Below are positions 44,160 through 54,368 of a stretch of 64,000 nucleotides of DNA, piece after piece. Numbering within the stretch: the first letter of the stretch is position 1; each line of letters opens with the position of its first letter. Below the pieces are notes generated by a model. That model saw nothing but the letters and a program-made list of their open reading frames with translations, ran no database searches and had not been told where the DNA came from. The position numbers and the translations under genes were made by a program. The stretch covers positions 5,215,501 to 5,279,500 of the forward strand of contig NZ_HG322950.1 in the NCBI RefSeq assembly GCF_000689415.1, in the 5' to 3' direction. The stretch is from Pseudomonas knackmussii B13. GTDB taxonomy: Bacteria; Pseudomonadota; Gammaproteobacteria; Pseudomonadales; Pseudomonadaceae.

Positions 44160-44639
44160 ATGGCTAAACAGAAGAAACACCCCGCGGGGACCATCGCGCA
44201 GAACAAGAAGGCTCTGCACGACTACTTCATCGAGCAACGCTTCGAAGCGGGCATCGCCCTGTCCGGCTGGGAGGTCAAGAGCCTGCGCGCAGGCAAGGCC
44301 CAGCTGGTGGACAGCTACGTCCTGCTCAAGGACGGCGAAGCCTGGCTGCTGGGCAGCCACATCACGCCGCTGACCGCCGCCAGCACCCATGTGATCGCCG
44401 ACCCCGTGCGCACGCGCAAGCTGCTGCTGCACAAGCGCGAGCTGGGCAAGCTGTTCGGTGCCGTGCAGCAGAAAGGCTATGCCTGCGTCGCCCTGTCGAT
44501 CTACTGGAAGAAGCACCTGATCAAGTGCGAGATCGCACTGGCCAAGGGCAAGAAGGAGTACGACAAGCGCGACACCGAGAAGGTGCGCGACTCCGATCGC
44601 GAGATCCAGCGCGCCATGCGCCACGGCAAGGGCGACTAA
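44160..44639 (+). CDS. smpB: SsrA-binding protein SmpB
   Basis: The 159-residue protein binds tmRNA and carries it to stalled ribosomes. Conserved features are NKKALHDYFIEQRFEAGIAL, SGWEVKSLRAGKAQL, DSYVLLKDGEAWLLGSHI and the basic C-terminal tail KRDTEKVRDSDREIQRAMR. A -10-like TATAAT lies ~13 bases upstream of the ATG. Its partner ssrA is in the same window, 15 kb to the right. Confidence 0.98.
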   Translation: MAKQKKHPAGTIAQNKKALHDYFIEQRFEAGIALSGWEVKSLRAGKAQLVDSYVLLKDGEAWLLGSHITPLTAASTHVIADPVRTRKLLLHKRELGKLFGAVQQKGYACVALSIYWKKHLIKCEIALAKGKKEYDKRDTEKVRDSDREIQRAMRHGKGD

Positions 44640-44655
44640 GGTCCTGCCTTTCTTA

Positions 44656-44708
44656 CTCGCGAACAGGCTCCGAAGCGGGGCCGTTCGCGAGCAAGCTCGC
44701 TCCTACAG
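44656..44708. repeat. REP-type palindromic element between smpB and lldR
   Basis: CTCGCGAAC (44656-44664) is complementary to GTTCGCGAG (44683-44691), and GCGAGC-AA-GCTCGC (44687-44700) forms an overlapping stem. The right part, read on the minus strand as GTAGGAGCGAGCTTGCTCGC, is the REP core familiar from many Pseudomonas genomes. It lies between convergent genes and may also stop transcription. Confidence 0.75.
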
Positions 44709-44716
44709 CTTCCGCC

Positions 44717-45481
44717 TCAGACACCCAGCCTGCGCTGCGCCCTTTGCAGCCGCCGCGCTTCGTCCTGCGCTTCATCGAGCACTTCCTGCACATAGGAAAT
44801 GTGCCGATGGGAAATCTCCCGCGCCTCCTCCGCACGCCCCTGCATGATCGCGTCGTAAAGCTCGCGGTGCTGGCGCATCAGTTGCTCGCGGGTTTCCGTG
44901 CGCTGCGCATACATGCCGCCGATGTTGATCACCACGTTGCGTTTGAGCAGGTCGAACAGGCCGCGAATCGTGTGCAGCAGCACCGCGTTGTGGCTCGCCT
45001 CGGCGATTGCCAGGTGGAAGCTGGCGTCGGCCGCCCCCTCTTCACTGCTGACCTTGTCGCTCTCCTGATAGCAGCTCTGTAGCCGCTCGAAGGCAGTGGT
45101 CAGGCGCTGCTGGTCCACTTCGGTGGCACGCATCGCGGCGTAGTAGGCGCAGGAGCCTTCCAGGGTATGGCGGAATTCGAGCAGGTCGCGCTGCGCTTCG
45201 GGGTTCGCTTCCAGCAGATGCAGCAACGGATCGCTGAAGGTCGAGCCCAGGGCCTGGGCGACGTAGTTGCCACCGCCCTGTCGACTAACTAGAAGCCCCT
45301 TGGCCACCAGTTTCTGGATCGCCTCGCGCAGTGACGGCCGCGATACGCCGAACTGCTCGGCCAGCACGCGCTCCGCGGGCAGGCGCTCGCCCGCCTTGAG
45401 GGTGCCCTCGAGGATCATCGACTCCAGCCGCTCGACGATGTCGTCCGACAAGCGGCGCTGCCGCACCTGGTTGAAACTCAT
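44717..45481 (-). CDS. lldR: Lactate-responsive GntR regulator LldR
   Basis: The 254-residue FCD-subfamily GntR repressor has an N-terminal winged helix (RLPAERVLAEQFGVSRPSLREAI) and a C-terminal all-helical FCD ligand domain (ASFHLAIAEASHNAVLLHTI carries metal-binding histidines). It is divergent from lldP. A near-perfect palindrome of the TTGGT-N-ACCAA type in the intergenic region is its likely operator, and lactate should release it. Confidence 0.95.
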   Translation of the reverse strand: MSFNQVRQRRLSDDIVERLESMILEGTLKAGERLPAERVLAEQFGVSRPSLREAIQKLVAKGLLVSRQGGGNYVAQALGSTFSDPLLHLLEANPEAQRDLLEFRHTLEGSCAYYAAMRATEVDQQRLTTAFERLQSCYQESDKVSSEEGAADASFHLAIAEASHNAVLLHTIRGLFDLLKRNVVINIGGMYAQRTETREQLMRQHRELYDAIMQGRAEEAREISHRHISYVQEVLDEAQDEARRLQRAQRRLGV

Positions 45482-45648
45482 CTTCCACCTCTTCGGCCGA
45501 CGTCACTCGCCGCCCGTGAATACGCAGGCCGGCAGCCTACCCAGCCACCGGCACGACAACAAGGCCAGCCGCCGGCTCCCGACAAAAGTAGTAGCGCGGC
45601 AAATTGACAGCCCGCAGGACATGCTTTTACCCTGAGCACCTGCTTTTG

Positions 45649-45669
45649 TAAATTGGTATTACCAATTTA
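45649..45669. promoter_or_regulatory. LldR operator
   Basis: AATTGGTATTACCAATT forms, with two flanking bases each side, a 10+1+10 base palindrome centred on T45659. This is the TTGGT-N-ACCAA half-site pattern of FadR/LldR-type GntR proteins. It lies between lldR and lldP, 115 bases before lldP; the remaining 45482-45783 gap shows no gene. Confidence 0.85.
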
Positions 45670-45783
45670 GAAAGCATTGCCGAACCCGGTCGTCCGCCTT
45701 TTCCGCCTCGCCACAGCGCCGGGTGGCAATCACACGACACGGCAACAGACTCCACACCAAAAACAATTAGGAGCCGCATCAGC

Positions 45784-47457
45784 ATGCAAACCTGGCAGCA
45801 GATCTACACGCCGCTCGGCAGCCTCGGGCTGTCCGCACTGGTCGCCGTGGTACCCATCGTCTTCTTCTTCCTCGCGCTGGCCGTGTTCCGCCTCAAGGGG
45901 CACATCGCCGGCACCATCACCCTGATCCTCTCGCTCATCGTCGCCATCGCCGCCTACGGGATGCCAGTCGACAAGGCACTGGGCGCGGCCTTCTATGGCT
46001 TCCTCTACGGCCTTTGGCCGATCGCCTGGATCATCGTGGCCGCCGTGTTCCTCTACAAACTCACGGTCAAGAGCGGCCAGTTCGACATCATCCGCAGCTC
46101 GGTGCTGTCGATCACCTCGGACCAGCGCCTGCAGGTGCTGCTGATCGGCTTCTCGTTCGGCGCCTTCCTCGAAGGCGCAGCCGGCTTCGGCGCGCCAGTG
46201 GCGATCACCGCCGCCCTGCTCGTCGGTCTCGGCCTGAACCCGCTCTACGCCGCCGGCCTGTGCCTTATCGCCAACACCGCGCCGGTAGCCTTTGGCGCCC
46301 TGGGCATCCCGATCATCGTGGCCGGCCAGGTGTCGGGCATCGAAGCGTTCAAGATCGGCGCCATGGCTGGTCGCCAACTGCCGCTGCTGTCGCTGGCGGT
46401 CCCGTTCTGGCTGGTGTTCATGATGGATGGCGTGAGAGGCGTGAAGGAAACCTGGCCGGCCGCACTGGTCGCCGGCGGCAGCTTCGCCGTCAGCCAGTAC
46501 TTCACCTCCAACTTCATCGGCCCGGAGCTGCCGGACATCACCTCCGCGCTGGTCAGCCTGGTGTCGCTGACCCTCTTCCTCAAGGTCTGGCAACCGGCCA
46601 ACGCCGTGGCAGTGCTCGGCATGTCCGGCGGCGCGGCAGTCGCCGGCGGCGGCAATCCGCGCCCGGAGCCCTCGCCCTACAGCGGCGGTGAAATCCTCAA
46701 GGCGTGGTCGCCGTTCCTGGTGCTCACCATTCTGGTCACCATCTGGACCCTGAAGCCGTTCAAGGCAATGTTCCTGCCCGGCGGCGCGCTCTACAGCCTG
46801 GTGTTCAACTTCCCGATCCCGGGCCTCGACCAACTGGTGATCAAGGGCGCCCCCATCGTTGCGACAGCCACCGCCATGCCGGCTGTGTTCAAGTTCGACC
46901 CGCTGGCCGCAACCGGCACCGCGATCCTGCTCTCGGCCATCGTCTCGATGTTCATCCTGCGCATCGGCGTGAAAATTGGTCTGACCACATTCAAGGAGAC
47001 CCTGGTCGAGCTGAAGTGGCCGATCCTGTCGATCGGCATGGTGCTGGCCTTCGCCTTCGTCACCAACTTCTCGGGCATGTCCACCACCCTGGCGCTGGTC
47101 CTCGCCGGCACCGGCGCGGCCTTCCCGTTCTTCTCGCCGTTCCTCGGCTGGCTGGGTGTGTTCCTGACCGGTTCGGACACCTCGTCCAACGCCCTGTTCG
47201 GCGCCCTGCAAGGCACCACCGCGCACCAGATCGGCGTGCACGACACCCTGCTGGTGGCCGCCAACACCACCGGCGGCGTGACCGGCAAGATGATCTCGCC
47301 GCAGTCCATCGCCGTGGCCTGCGCAGCGACCGGCATGGTCGGCAAGGAGTCGGACCTGTTCCGCTTCACCCTGAAGCACAGCCTGCTGTTCGCCACGGTG
47401 ATCGGCGTGATCACCCTGCTCCAGGCCTATGTCTTCACCGGCATGCTGGTTCACTAA
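45784..47457 (+). CDS. lldP: L-lactate permease
   Basis: The 557-residue LctP-family transporter imports lactate (and probably glycolate). It is hydrophobic throughout with about 12-14 helices. Family motifs include FSFGAFLEGAAGFGAPVAIT, TAPVAFGALGIPI, and near the end GSDTSSNALFGALQG and NTTGGVTGKMISPQSIAVAC. It is the first gene of the lld operon behind the LldR operator. A strong hairpin with a T-run follows it before lldD. Confidence 0.97.
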   Translation: MQTWQQIYTPLGSLGLSALVAVVPIVFFFLALAVFRLKGHIAGTITLILSLIVAIAAYGMPVDKALGAAFYGFLYGLWPIAWIIVAAVFLYKLTVKSGQFDIIRSSVLSITSDQRLQVLLIGFSFGAFLEGAAGFGAPVAITAALLVGLGLNPLYAAGLCLIANTAPVAFGALGIPIIVAGQVSGIEAFKIGAMAGRQLPLLSLAVPFWLVFMMDGVRGVKETWPAALVAGGSFAVSQYFTSNFIGPELPDITSALVSLVSLTLFLKVWQPANAVAVLGMSGGAAVAGGGNPRPEPSPYSGGEILKAWSPFLVLTILVTIWTLKPFKAMFLPGGALYSLVFNFPIPGLDQLVIKGAPIVATATAMPAVFKFDPLAATGTAILLSAIVSMFILRIGVKIGLTTFKETLVELKWPILSIGMVLAFAFVTNFSGMSTTLALVLAGTGAAFPFFSPFLGWLGVFLTGSDTSSNALFGALQGTTAHQIGVHDTLLVAANTTGGVTGKMISPQSIAVACAATGMVGKESDLFRFTLKHSLLFATVIGVITLLQAYVFTGMLVH

Positions 47458-47466
47458 GCTGTCTGC

Positions 47467-47495
47467 TGCCGGGCCGCACGGCCCGGCAGGTTTTT
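47467..47495 (+). terminator. Intrinsic terminator between lldP and lldD
   Basis: TGCCGGGCC (47467-47475) pairs with GGCCCGGCA (47480-47488), followed by GGTTTTTCG. It lies inside the lld operon, 37 bases before lldD, so it must be partial if the genes are co-transcribed. Confidence 0.8.
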
Positions 47496-47531
47496 CGTCT
47501 TCACCGTCTTCCATCACCGGTGCCCCGCCAG

Positions 47532-48677
47532 ATGATCATTTCCGCCTCAACCGACTACCGCGCCGCCGCCCAACGCAAGCTGCCGCCGTTCCTGTTCCAC
47601 TACGCCGACGGCGGCGCCTATGCCGAGCACACCCTGCGCCGCAACGTCGCCGACCTGTCCGACATCGCCCTGCGCCAGCGCGTGCTGAAGAACATGGCCG
47701 AGCTGAGCCTGGAAACCCGGCTGTTCGACGAGACACTGAGCATGCCCGTGGCGCTGGCGCCGGTCGGCCTGACCGGCATGTACGCGCGCCGCGGCGAAGT
47801 GCAGGCGGCGCGAGCGGCGGCGGCGAAGGGCATTCCCTTCACCCTGTCGACAGTCTCGGTGTGCCCGATCGAGGAAGTGGCGCCGGCTATCGACCGGCCG
47901 ATGTGGTTCCAGCTTTACGTGCTCAAGGACCGCGGCTTCATGCGCAATGCCCTGGAGCGCGCCAAGGCCGCCGGCGTCAGCACCCTGGTGTTCACCGTGG
48001 ACATGCCGGTGCCCGGCGCCCGCTACCGCGACGCGCACTCCGGCATGAGCGGTCCGAACGCCCCGCTGCGCCGCGTCTGGCAGGCCATGACCCACCCGCA
48101 GTGGGCGCTGGACGTCGGCCTGCTCGGCAAGCCGCACGACCTCGGCAACATCTCCAAGTACCGCGGCAACCCCACGGGCCTGGCCGACTACATCGGCTGG
48201 CTGGGCGCCAACTTCGACCCGTCGATTTCCTGGAAGGACCTGGAGTGGATCCGCGACTTCTGGGAAGGCCCGATGGTGATCAAGGGCATCCTCGATCCGG
48301 AGGATGCGAAGGACGCGGTGAAATTCGGCGCCGACGGCATAGTCGTCTCCAACCACGGCGGCCGCCAGCTCGACGGCGTGCTGTCCAGCGCCCGCGCGCT
48401 GCCGGCCATTGCCGATGCGGTGAAGGGCGATCTGAAGATCCTCGCCGACTCGGGCATTCGCAATGGTCTGGACGTGGTGCGCATGATCGCCCTGGGCGCC
48501 GACACCGTGCTCATCGGCCGCGCCTTCCTCTACGCCCTGGCCACCCACGGCGAAGCGGGCGTGAAGAACCTGCTGGAACTCTTCGAGAAGGAAATGCGCG
48601 TGGCCATGGTGCTGACCGGCGCCAAGTCCATCGGCGAGATCACCCGCGACTCGCTGGTGCGCGAACTGGGCGCCTGA
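47532..48677 (+). CDS. lldD: L-lactate dehydrogenase (FMN, quinone-dependent)
   Basis: The 381-residue membrane-associated enzyme oxidises L-lactate to pyruvate and passes electrons to quinone. It is an FMN-dependent alpha-hydroxyacid oxidase: MPVALAPVGLTGMYARRGE (FMN site), FQLYVLKDRGF, the active-site VVSNHGGRQLDGVLSS with catalytic His, and DSGIRNGLDVVRMIALGAD. The ATG at 47532 gives the length of P. aeruginosa LldD. Second gene of the operon. Confidence 0.97.
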   Translation: MIISASTDYRAAAQRKLPPFLFHYADGGAYAEHTLRRNVADLSDIALRQRVLKNMAELSLETRLFDETLSMPVALAPVGLTGMYARRGEVQAARAAAAKGIPFTLSTVSVCPIEEVAPAIDRPMWFQLYVLKDRGFMRNALERAKAAGVSTLVFTVDMPVPGARYRDAHSGMSGPNAPLRRVWQAMTHPQWALDVGLLGKPHDLGNISKYRGNPTGLADYIGWLGANFDPSISWKDLEWIRDFWEGPMVIKGILDPEDAKDAVKFGADGIVVSNHGGRQLDGVLSSARALPAIADAVKGDLKILADSGIRNGLDVVRMIALGADTVLIGRAFLYALATHGEAGVKNLLELFEKEMRVAMVLTGAKSIGEITRDSLVRELGA

Positions 48678-48738
48678 GCAACCCGCCAATAACCGACGGG
48701 CCGTCCAGCGGCCCGCACCGATGATGACTGGAGCCGTG

Positions 48739-51552
<2,814 letters not shown>

Positions 51553-51566
51553 AAGCAACTGTCTAT

Positions 51567-51643
51567 TGGGCTCCCGCGTTCGCGGGAGTGACGAGATTGG
51601 GGTTCGTTTTCCCCTACGTCATCTCCGCGAACGCGGAGACCCA
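51567..51643. repeat. REPIN-like pair of inverted palindromes
   Basis: GGGCTCCCGCGTTCGCGGGA on the left and, on the opposite strand, a near-copy on the right (CTCCGCGAACGCGGAGA on the plus strand) face each other, each a hairpin by itself. Between them GGGG and CCCC can also pair. This is the structure of a REP doublet (REPIN). It lies just behind the lld operon. Confidence 0.75.
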
Positions 51644-51661
51644 GCGAACAACGTATCCGTC

Positions 51662-51691
51662 CGCGATGGTCGCCCCCGTGCGACCATCGCG
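51662..51691. repeat. 12-bp perfect hairpin
   Basis: CGCGATGGTCGC (51662-51673) pairs with GCGACCATCGCG (51680-51691). Together with the REPIN to its left it fills the 263-base gap before the response regulator. It may be another REP family or a terminator without T-run. Confidence 0.6.
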
Positions 51692-51815
51692 AATGAATCC
51701 GCCCCTACCGCCTTAACCGCCTGTTAACCGACCGCTGCCAGCCTCTGCCGCGAATCCACCGCTGCGGCTATCCTGCTCGGGATTGCCGCGGCGACGCCGC
51801 GAGAGAGGACAGAAG

Positions 51816-52490
51816 ATGCGCATCCTGCTGGCTGAAGACGATCCACTGCTGGGCGACGGCATTCGCGCCGGCCTGGGCCTGGAAGGCGACACCGTCGACT
51901 GGGTCACCGATGGCGTGGCGGCGGACCAGGCCCTGACCACTGACGAATTCGACCTGCTGGTGCTCGACCTCGGCCTGCCGCGCCGCGACGGCATGGAAGT
52001 GCTGCGCGGCCTGCGCAAACGCGGCGACATGACCCCGGTGCTGATCCTCACCGCGCGCGACAAGGTCGCCGACCGCGTGGCCGGCCTCGACGCCGGCGCC
52101 GACGATTACCTGAGCAAGCCCTTCGACCTCGACGAATTGCTGGCCCGCGTGCGCGCCCTTACCCGCCGCCACACCGGCCGCGCCGTGCCGCATCTGGAAC
52201 ACGGCGACCTGCGCCTGGACCCGGCCACCCACCAGGTCAGCCTCGCCGGCCAGCCGGTGGAACTGGCGCCGCGCGAATACGCCCTGCTGCGCCTGCTGCT
52301 GGAACAACGCGGCAAGGTGCTGTCGCGCTCGCGCCTGGTCGAAGCGCTGTATGGCTGGGACGGCGAGCTGGAAAGCAACGCCATCGAAGTCCACGTGCAC
52401 CACCTGCGGCGCAAGCTCGGCAACGAGCTGATCCGCACCGTGCGCGGCATCGGCTACGGCATCGACCGCCCGAACAAGGACCCTGCTTGA
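51816..52490 (+). CDS. pmrA: OmpR-family response regulator, PmrA-like
   Basis: The 224-residue regulator has a receiver domain (acidic EDD 7-9, phospho-acceptor Asp51 in LLVLDLGLPRRDG, Lys in YLSKPFD) and an OmpR/PhoB winged helix (LAPREYALLRLLLEQRGKVL, ESNAIEVHVHHLRRKLG, IRTVRGIGYGI). From memory the sequence is close to P. aeruginosa PmrA (PA4776), which controls LPS modification and polymyxin resistance, and the genomic position agrees. QseB-like regulators look similar, so the name is provisional. Start at 51816 behind GAGAGAGGA. Confidence 0.75.
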   Translation: MRILLAEDDPLLGDGIRAGLGLEGDTVDWVTDGVAADQALTTDEFDLLVLDLGLPRRDGMEVLRGLRKRGDMTPVLILTARDKVADRVAGLDAGADDYLSKPFDLDELLARVRALTRRHTGRAVPHLEHGDLRLDPATHQVSLAGQPVELAPREYALLRLLLEQRGKVLSRSRLVEALYGWDGELESNAIEVHVHHLRRKLGNELIRTVRGIGYGIDRPNKDPA

Positions 52491-53872
52491 ACGTACGCCC
52501 ACCCCGCGCCGGCTCGCTCAGCCGGCGCCTGCTGCTGTTGCTGATCGGCGGCGTCTCGCTGTGCTGGCTGCTCGCCGGCGCCCTCACCTACCACCTGGCC
52601 TCGCGCCAGGTGGACCGTCTCTACGACGAGGACATGATCGACTTCGGCGAGGCGGCGCTGCGCCTGGTCGACGTCGCCGACGACCACCTCACCGGCCAGG
52701 GCCGCAACGACCTGATCGCGCGCAGCCGCAAGGCCATCGAGGACCTGCCGCTGGTGCGCCGCGAATCGGCGCTGGGCTATGCCATCTGGTACAACGGCCA
52801 GCAGCTCTTCGCCACCAGCGGCCTGCCGCGTGGGGTCGAGTCTCTGGGCAGCGGTTACTCCGACCTCGACCAGGACGGCGTCCACTGGCGCGTGTTGCAA
52901 CTGAGCACCCGCGACCAGAGCACACGCATCTGGATAGTCGAGAACCTCCACCACCGCAGCCACACCCTGCACCTGCTGCTGCTCAGCTCGCTCTTCCCGC
53001 TGCTGCTGGCCTTGCCGCTGCTCGCCCTGCTCGTCTGGCTCGGCGTCAGCAGCGGCTTGGCACCCTTGCGCGGGCTGGCCACGCAGCTCCACCAGCGCGG
53101 CGCGCGCAGCCTGCAGCCACTTGCGCTGAGCCGTGCACCGGTGGAAGTGCACAGCCTGGTCAATGCGCTGAACCTGCTGCTGGAACGCCTGGGCAGCGCC
53201 ATGGAAGCGGAACGCCGCCTGACCAGCGACGCGGCCCACGAGATCCGCACGCCGCTGGCCAGCCTGCGCACGCATGCGCAGGTGGCACTGCGCTCATCGG
53301 ACCCGACCGTACTCGCCCACGGCCTGCGTCAGGTCAGCCAGAGCGTCGAGCGCATCACCGCACTGATGGAGCAGATCCTCCTGCTCGCGCGCCTGGACAA
53401 CGAGGAACTGCACGAGACCTTCATCCGCGTCGACCTCGGCCAGCTGAGCGAGGAAACCATCGCCGAACTGGCGCCGCAGGCCATCGCCAAGAACATCGAA
53501 CTGACCCTGGAGAACCAGGGCGGCACGGTGCTCGGCGTGCCGGTGTGGCTGGGCATCATGCTCGGCAACCTGGTCGGCAACGCCCTGCGCTACACCCCCG
53601 AAGGCGGCCAGGTGGAGATCACTCTGGAGCGCCACGGGCAATGGGTCGAGCTGTGGGTACGCGACAGCGGCCCCGGCGTGGCGGCAAGCGAACAGGCGGC
53701 GATCTTCACCCGCTTCTACCGCAGCCCCGGGGTGAGCGGCAGCAGCGGCAGCGGCCTGGGCCTGCCCATCGTCAAGCGCGTGGTGGAGATCCACCAGGGC
53801 CGCATCAGCCTGCATCCCGGCCTGGGCGGCGCCGGCCTCGGCGTGCGCGTCGAACTACCGTCCGCGCCCTAG
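52487..53872 (+). CDS. pmrB: Sensor histidine kinase, PmrB-like
   Basis: The 461-residue kinase starts at a TTG that overlaps the regulator's stop codon by 4 bases (TTGA), with AAGGA upstream. Two membrane helices (residues ~14-34 and ~165-188) bracket a ~130-residue periplasmic sensor. The H-box SDAAHEIRTPLASLRTH has His251, and N, G1 and G2 boxes (LVGNALRYTPEGG, VRDSGPGV, SSGSGLGLPIVKR) follow. It is the partner of the preceding regulator. No acidic ExxE iron motif was recognised in the sensor, so the signal is unknown. Confidence 0.78.
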   Translation: MNVRPPRAGSLSRRLLLLLIGGVSLCWLLAGALTYHLASRQVDRLYDEDMIDFGEAALRLVDVADDHLTGQGRNDLIARSRKAIEDLPLVRRESALGYAIWYNGQQLFATSGLPRGVESLGSGYSDLDQDGVHWRVLQLSTRDQSTRIWIVENLHHRSHTLHLLLLSSLFPLLLALPLLALLVWLGVSSGLAPLRGLATQLHQRGARSLQPLALSRAPVEVHSLVNALNLLLERLGSAMEAERRLTSDAAHEIRTPLASLRTHAQVALRSSDPTVLAHGLRQVSQSVERITALMEQILLLARLDNEELHETFIRVDLGQLSEETIAELAPQAIAKNIELTLENQGGTVLGVPVWLGIMLGNLVGNALRYTPEGGQVEITLERHGQWVELWVRDSGPGVAASEQAAIFTRFYRSPGVSGSSGSGLGLPIVKRVVEIHQGRISLHPGLGGAGLGVRVELPSAP

Positions 53873-53970
53873 CACGGAACCCTGGCGAACTGATAGCGGT
53901 CCACCCTTCAAGGCCACGTCGCACTAAGCACCGCGGCCTGGGACACGTTCAGCCCGACAGGAGAACCGCC

Positions 53971-54225
53971 ATGAAACGAATCGCCATGATCCTCAGCCTT
54001 GCGCTGTTGGCGTCGCCGGTGTTCGCGGCCGACCTGTGCAGCGAGAACCTGCAGAAGATCGACCAGAGCATGCAGACCACGAACCGCAGCGAAACCGTCC
54101 AGGAGCAGGCCATGCGCCTGCAGGAAAAAGCCGCCCAGGCCCAACAGGCCGGCAACGACAAAGCCTGCGTCGCCATGACCGAGAAAGCCCTGCGCCTGCT
54201 CAAATCCTCTGCATCCAACAGCTGA
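53971..54225 (+). CDS. Small secreted protein of unknown function
   Basis: The 84-residue product has a signal peptide (MKRIAMILSLALLASPVFAA) and a short, helical, Gln/Ala/Glu-rich mature part with two cysteines (DLCSEN and KACVAM), probably a disulphide-linked helical hairpin in the periplasm. GACAGGAGA precedes the ATG. It stands alone between the kinase gene and the carboxylase gene. I do not recognise the family. Confidence 0.75.
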   Translation: MKRIAMILSLALLASPVFAADLCSENLQKIDQSMQTTNRSETVQEQAMRLQEKAAQAQQAGNDKACVAMTEKALRLLKSSASNS

Positions 54226-54368
54226 TCCAGCAGCCGCGCCCGACAGCGGGCGCGGCCCATCCATAAGCGCCGCTGAGCGGGCGTCATTCGCGAAACCCCG
54301 TTTCATTCCGGCGCCCCTCGCCCTCCCTAAGATGGAGCGATTTCCCCGTAGCCCAAGCGGAATCGCCC

